NCBI RefSeq assembly: GCF_003967535.1
Contig: NZ_BIFR01000001.1
Span: forward strand, 1,045,493-1,109,492
Origin: Tengunoibacter tsumagoiensis
GTDB lineage: Bacteria > Chloroflexota > Ktedonobacteria > Ktedonobacterales > Ktedonobacteraceae
DNA length: 64,000 bases
Direction of reading: 5' to 3'
The notes below the pieces were generated by a model that did not search any database, was not told where the DNA came from, and was given only the letters and a program-made list of their open reading frames with translations. Each line of letters opens with the position of its first letter. Position 1 is the stretch's first letter. Below are positions 63,254 through 64,000 of the stretch, piece after piece. The translations under genes and the position numbers were made by a program.

Positions 63254-63429
63254 GCCGCTTGTCTCTTTCCTCAGGTCCCCCTCCGCTGTGTGAGCCCCTC
63301 TATAGCCCAATTCGCAATGATGTTATGGAGGGGCTGGCATGGCGAAATGGGACGATTCATGAGGGAGACAGGCGACTATGATGTTACAAATCTTCAAATC
63401 TTCAGATATGAAGCTGTTTTAAGCTCTAT

Positions 63430-63843
63430 TTACGATGCTTTTTGCGCGACCTTGGTCAGAATTGAGCGTAGATCTTCGGGTGTATAGAGACACACCGTTG
63501 GCAACAGACCTGCCAGCTCTTCCACTGAGGTGGTAGGAGCCAGATCAAAGATCAGTAGGGGCGAATGACGACCTTCGCAGCCTTTAGCAATCGTCGCTGC
63601 GGTCAAAAGTGGTGTCTGACCATTGTAATCGGGCCTGCTAAGCACCAATTGAACGTTTGGTAGCAGATGTGGGAGACGCTCAGTACTGGCTTCCTGGTAG
63701 ATATATTTCATCCTGGCCCGGTGTAAAAGTTGTGTATACGCAGTAAATTGTTCAGCAGGCCCTAACAAAAGGGCAGAACGACCCTGTAATCCACCAAGGC
63801 AAGCCTCTGCAATTGCTACTACCTCAGGCGCTATCTCATACAT
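63430..63843 (-). CDS. short glutamyl-tRNA reductase-like (HemA-like) protein
   Basis: A 137-residue protein. It contains a nucleotide-binding-like strand-turn (GRSALLLGPAEQF) and, near the C-terminus, PLLIFDLAPTTSVEELAGLL followed by VCLYTPEDLRSIL. This resembles the end of the HemA NADPH domain (IDLAVPRD...YDIDDL). The catalytic N-terminal cysteine domain of HemA is missing. It may be a truncated or degenerate HemA, or a stand-alone relative whose role is unknown. ATG 63843 has GAGGAG about eight bases upstream. The remaining 157 bases to the window edge show no gene. Confidence 0.5.
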   Translation of the reverse strand: MYEIAPEVVAIAEACLGGLQGRSALLLGPAEQFTAYTQLLHRARMKYIYQEASTERLPHLLPNVQLVLSRPDYNGQTPLLTAATIAKGCEGRHSPLLIFDLAPTTSVEELAGLLPTVCLYTPEDLRSILTKVAQKAS

Positions 63844-64000
63844 TGACCTGTCTCCTCTGCCTTTGCAATACAACCATGTCTGCTCCTACTGTCACTCTCT
63901 ACATACTATAGCAATGTCTCTAAGCTGTCATCAGGTGCACGCCTTATTTTTTTCTACGCATTCATCGCGAGAGGGTTGTATTCCTCTCAGGTGGTATCTC
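63844..64000. other. window end, no feature seen
   Basis: 157 bases upstream of the HemA-like gene. No gene start or structured element is supported. Confidence 0.4.

Larger units (their letters stand above)
61719..63376. mobile_element. MITE-like unit, copy 4, split by an IS element
   Basis: 61719-61740 and 63266-63376 together make a fourth copy with a diverged right end (GAGACAGGCGAC, TIR not intact). The IS4-family element at 61741-63253 sits inside it, at the GCTTGTCTC end. Joining the flanks, with one copy of the 12-bp duplication, gives a continuous unit like copies 1-3. Confidence 0.7.

Overview
The window looks like chromosomal DNA of a Chloroflexota bacterium close to the Ktedonobacteria. 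This is inference: GC is moderate, there is a DUF512 radical-SAM protein, a lipoprotein class F sortase, large membrane glycosyltransferases and sigma factors paired with membrane-tethered propellers, and the intergenic DNA is rich in repeats. No species is claimed. About 48 protein genes, one tRNA, one complete insertion sequence and several families of small palindromic or MITE-like repeats can be supported.

Layout. 1-13200: an edge-truncated membrane protein, a DUF512 protein, bioY, a SRAP/YedK DNA-protein crosslink protein, a sigma factor followed by a PQQ-propeller membrane protein, an MFS exporter flanked by two long palindromes, a pentapeptide-repeat protein, an XRE regulator, an amidase, a DUF2785 protein, a two-TM-type ion channel and a lone receiver domain. 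13200-23000: tRNA-Thr with a clear promoter, kynureninase, a 0.4-kb non-autonomous IS200/IS605-like remnant, palindromic repeats, a DUF4397 surface protein and a class F sortase that share an upstream two-block motif, a second sigma/propeller pair whose propeller gene has a frameshifted 3' end, a small protein of an unnamed paralogous family, and an ADP-ribosylglycohydrolase with a long C-terminal extension. 23000-36100 (mostly minus strand): a GT39-like membrane protein, the cydA-cydB-cydD-cydC cytochrome bd operon, a YbaK deacylase next to the second small paralogue, and a NarL/histidine-kinase pair. 36300-53300: a YkcB/YkcC-like glycosyltransferase pair, a haloperoxidase-like phosphatase-fold protein, a DUF4388 protein, a secreted repeat protein, an LLM flavin oxidoreductase, a PhnD-like binding protein, a GNAT-FemAB-FemAB operon, an SRPBCC protein and a GH4 glycosidase. 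53300-64000: a 1319-residue TPR protein, YajQ, ispH with a helicase-associated-domain protein, a tandem array of 142-bp MITE-like units whose fourth copy is split by a complete IS4-family element, and a small HemA-like protein.

How the genes work together. cydABDC encodes the bd oxidase and its CydDC maturation exporter. The sortase and its MPNTG-bearing neighbour share a spaced promoter-like motif and lie beside an ECF sigma factor and a membrane propeller, which suggests a small cell-surface regulon. Two separate loci show the same sigma factor plus single-TM beta-propeller arrangement. Most other genes are single transcription units. Many are bounded by long perfect inverted repeats that lack a T-tract.
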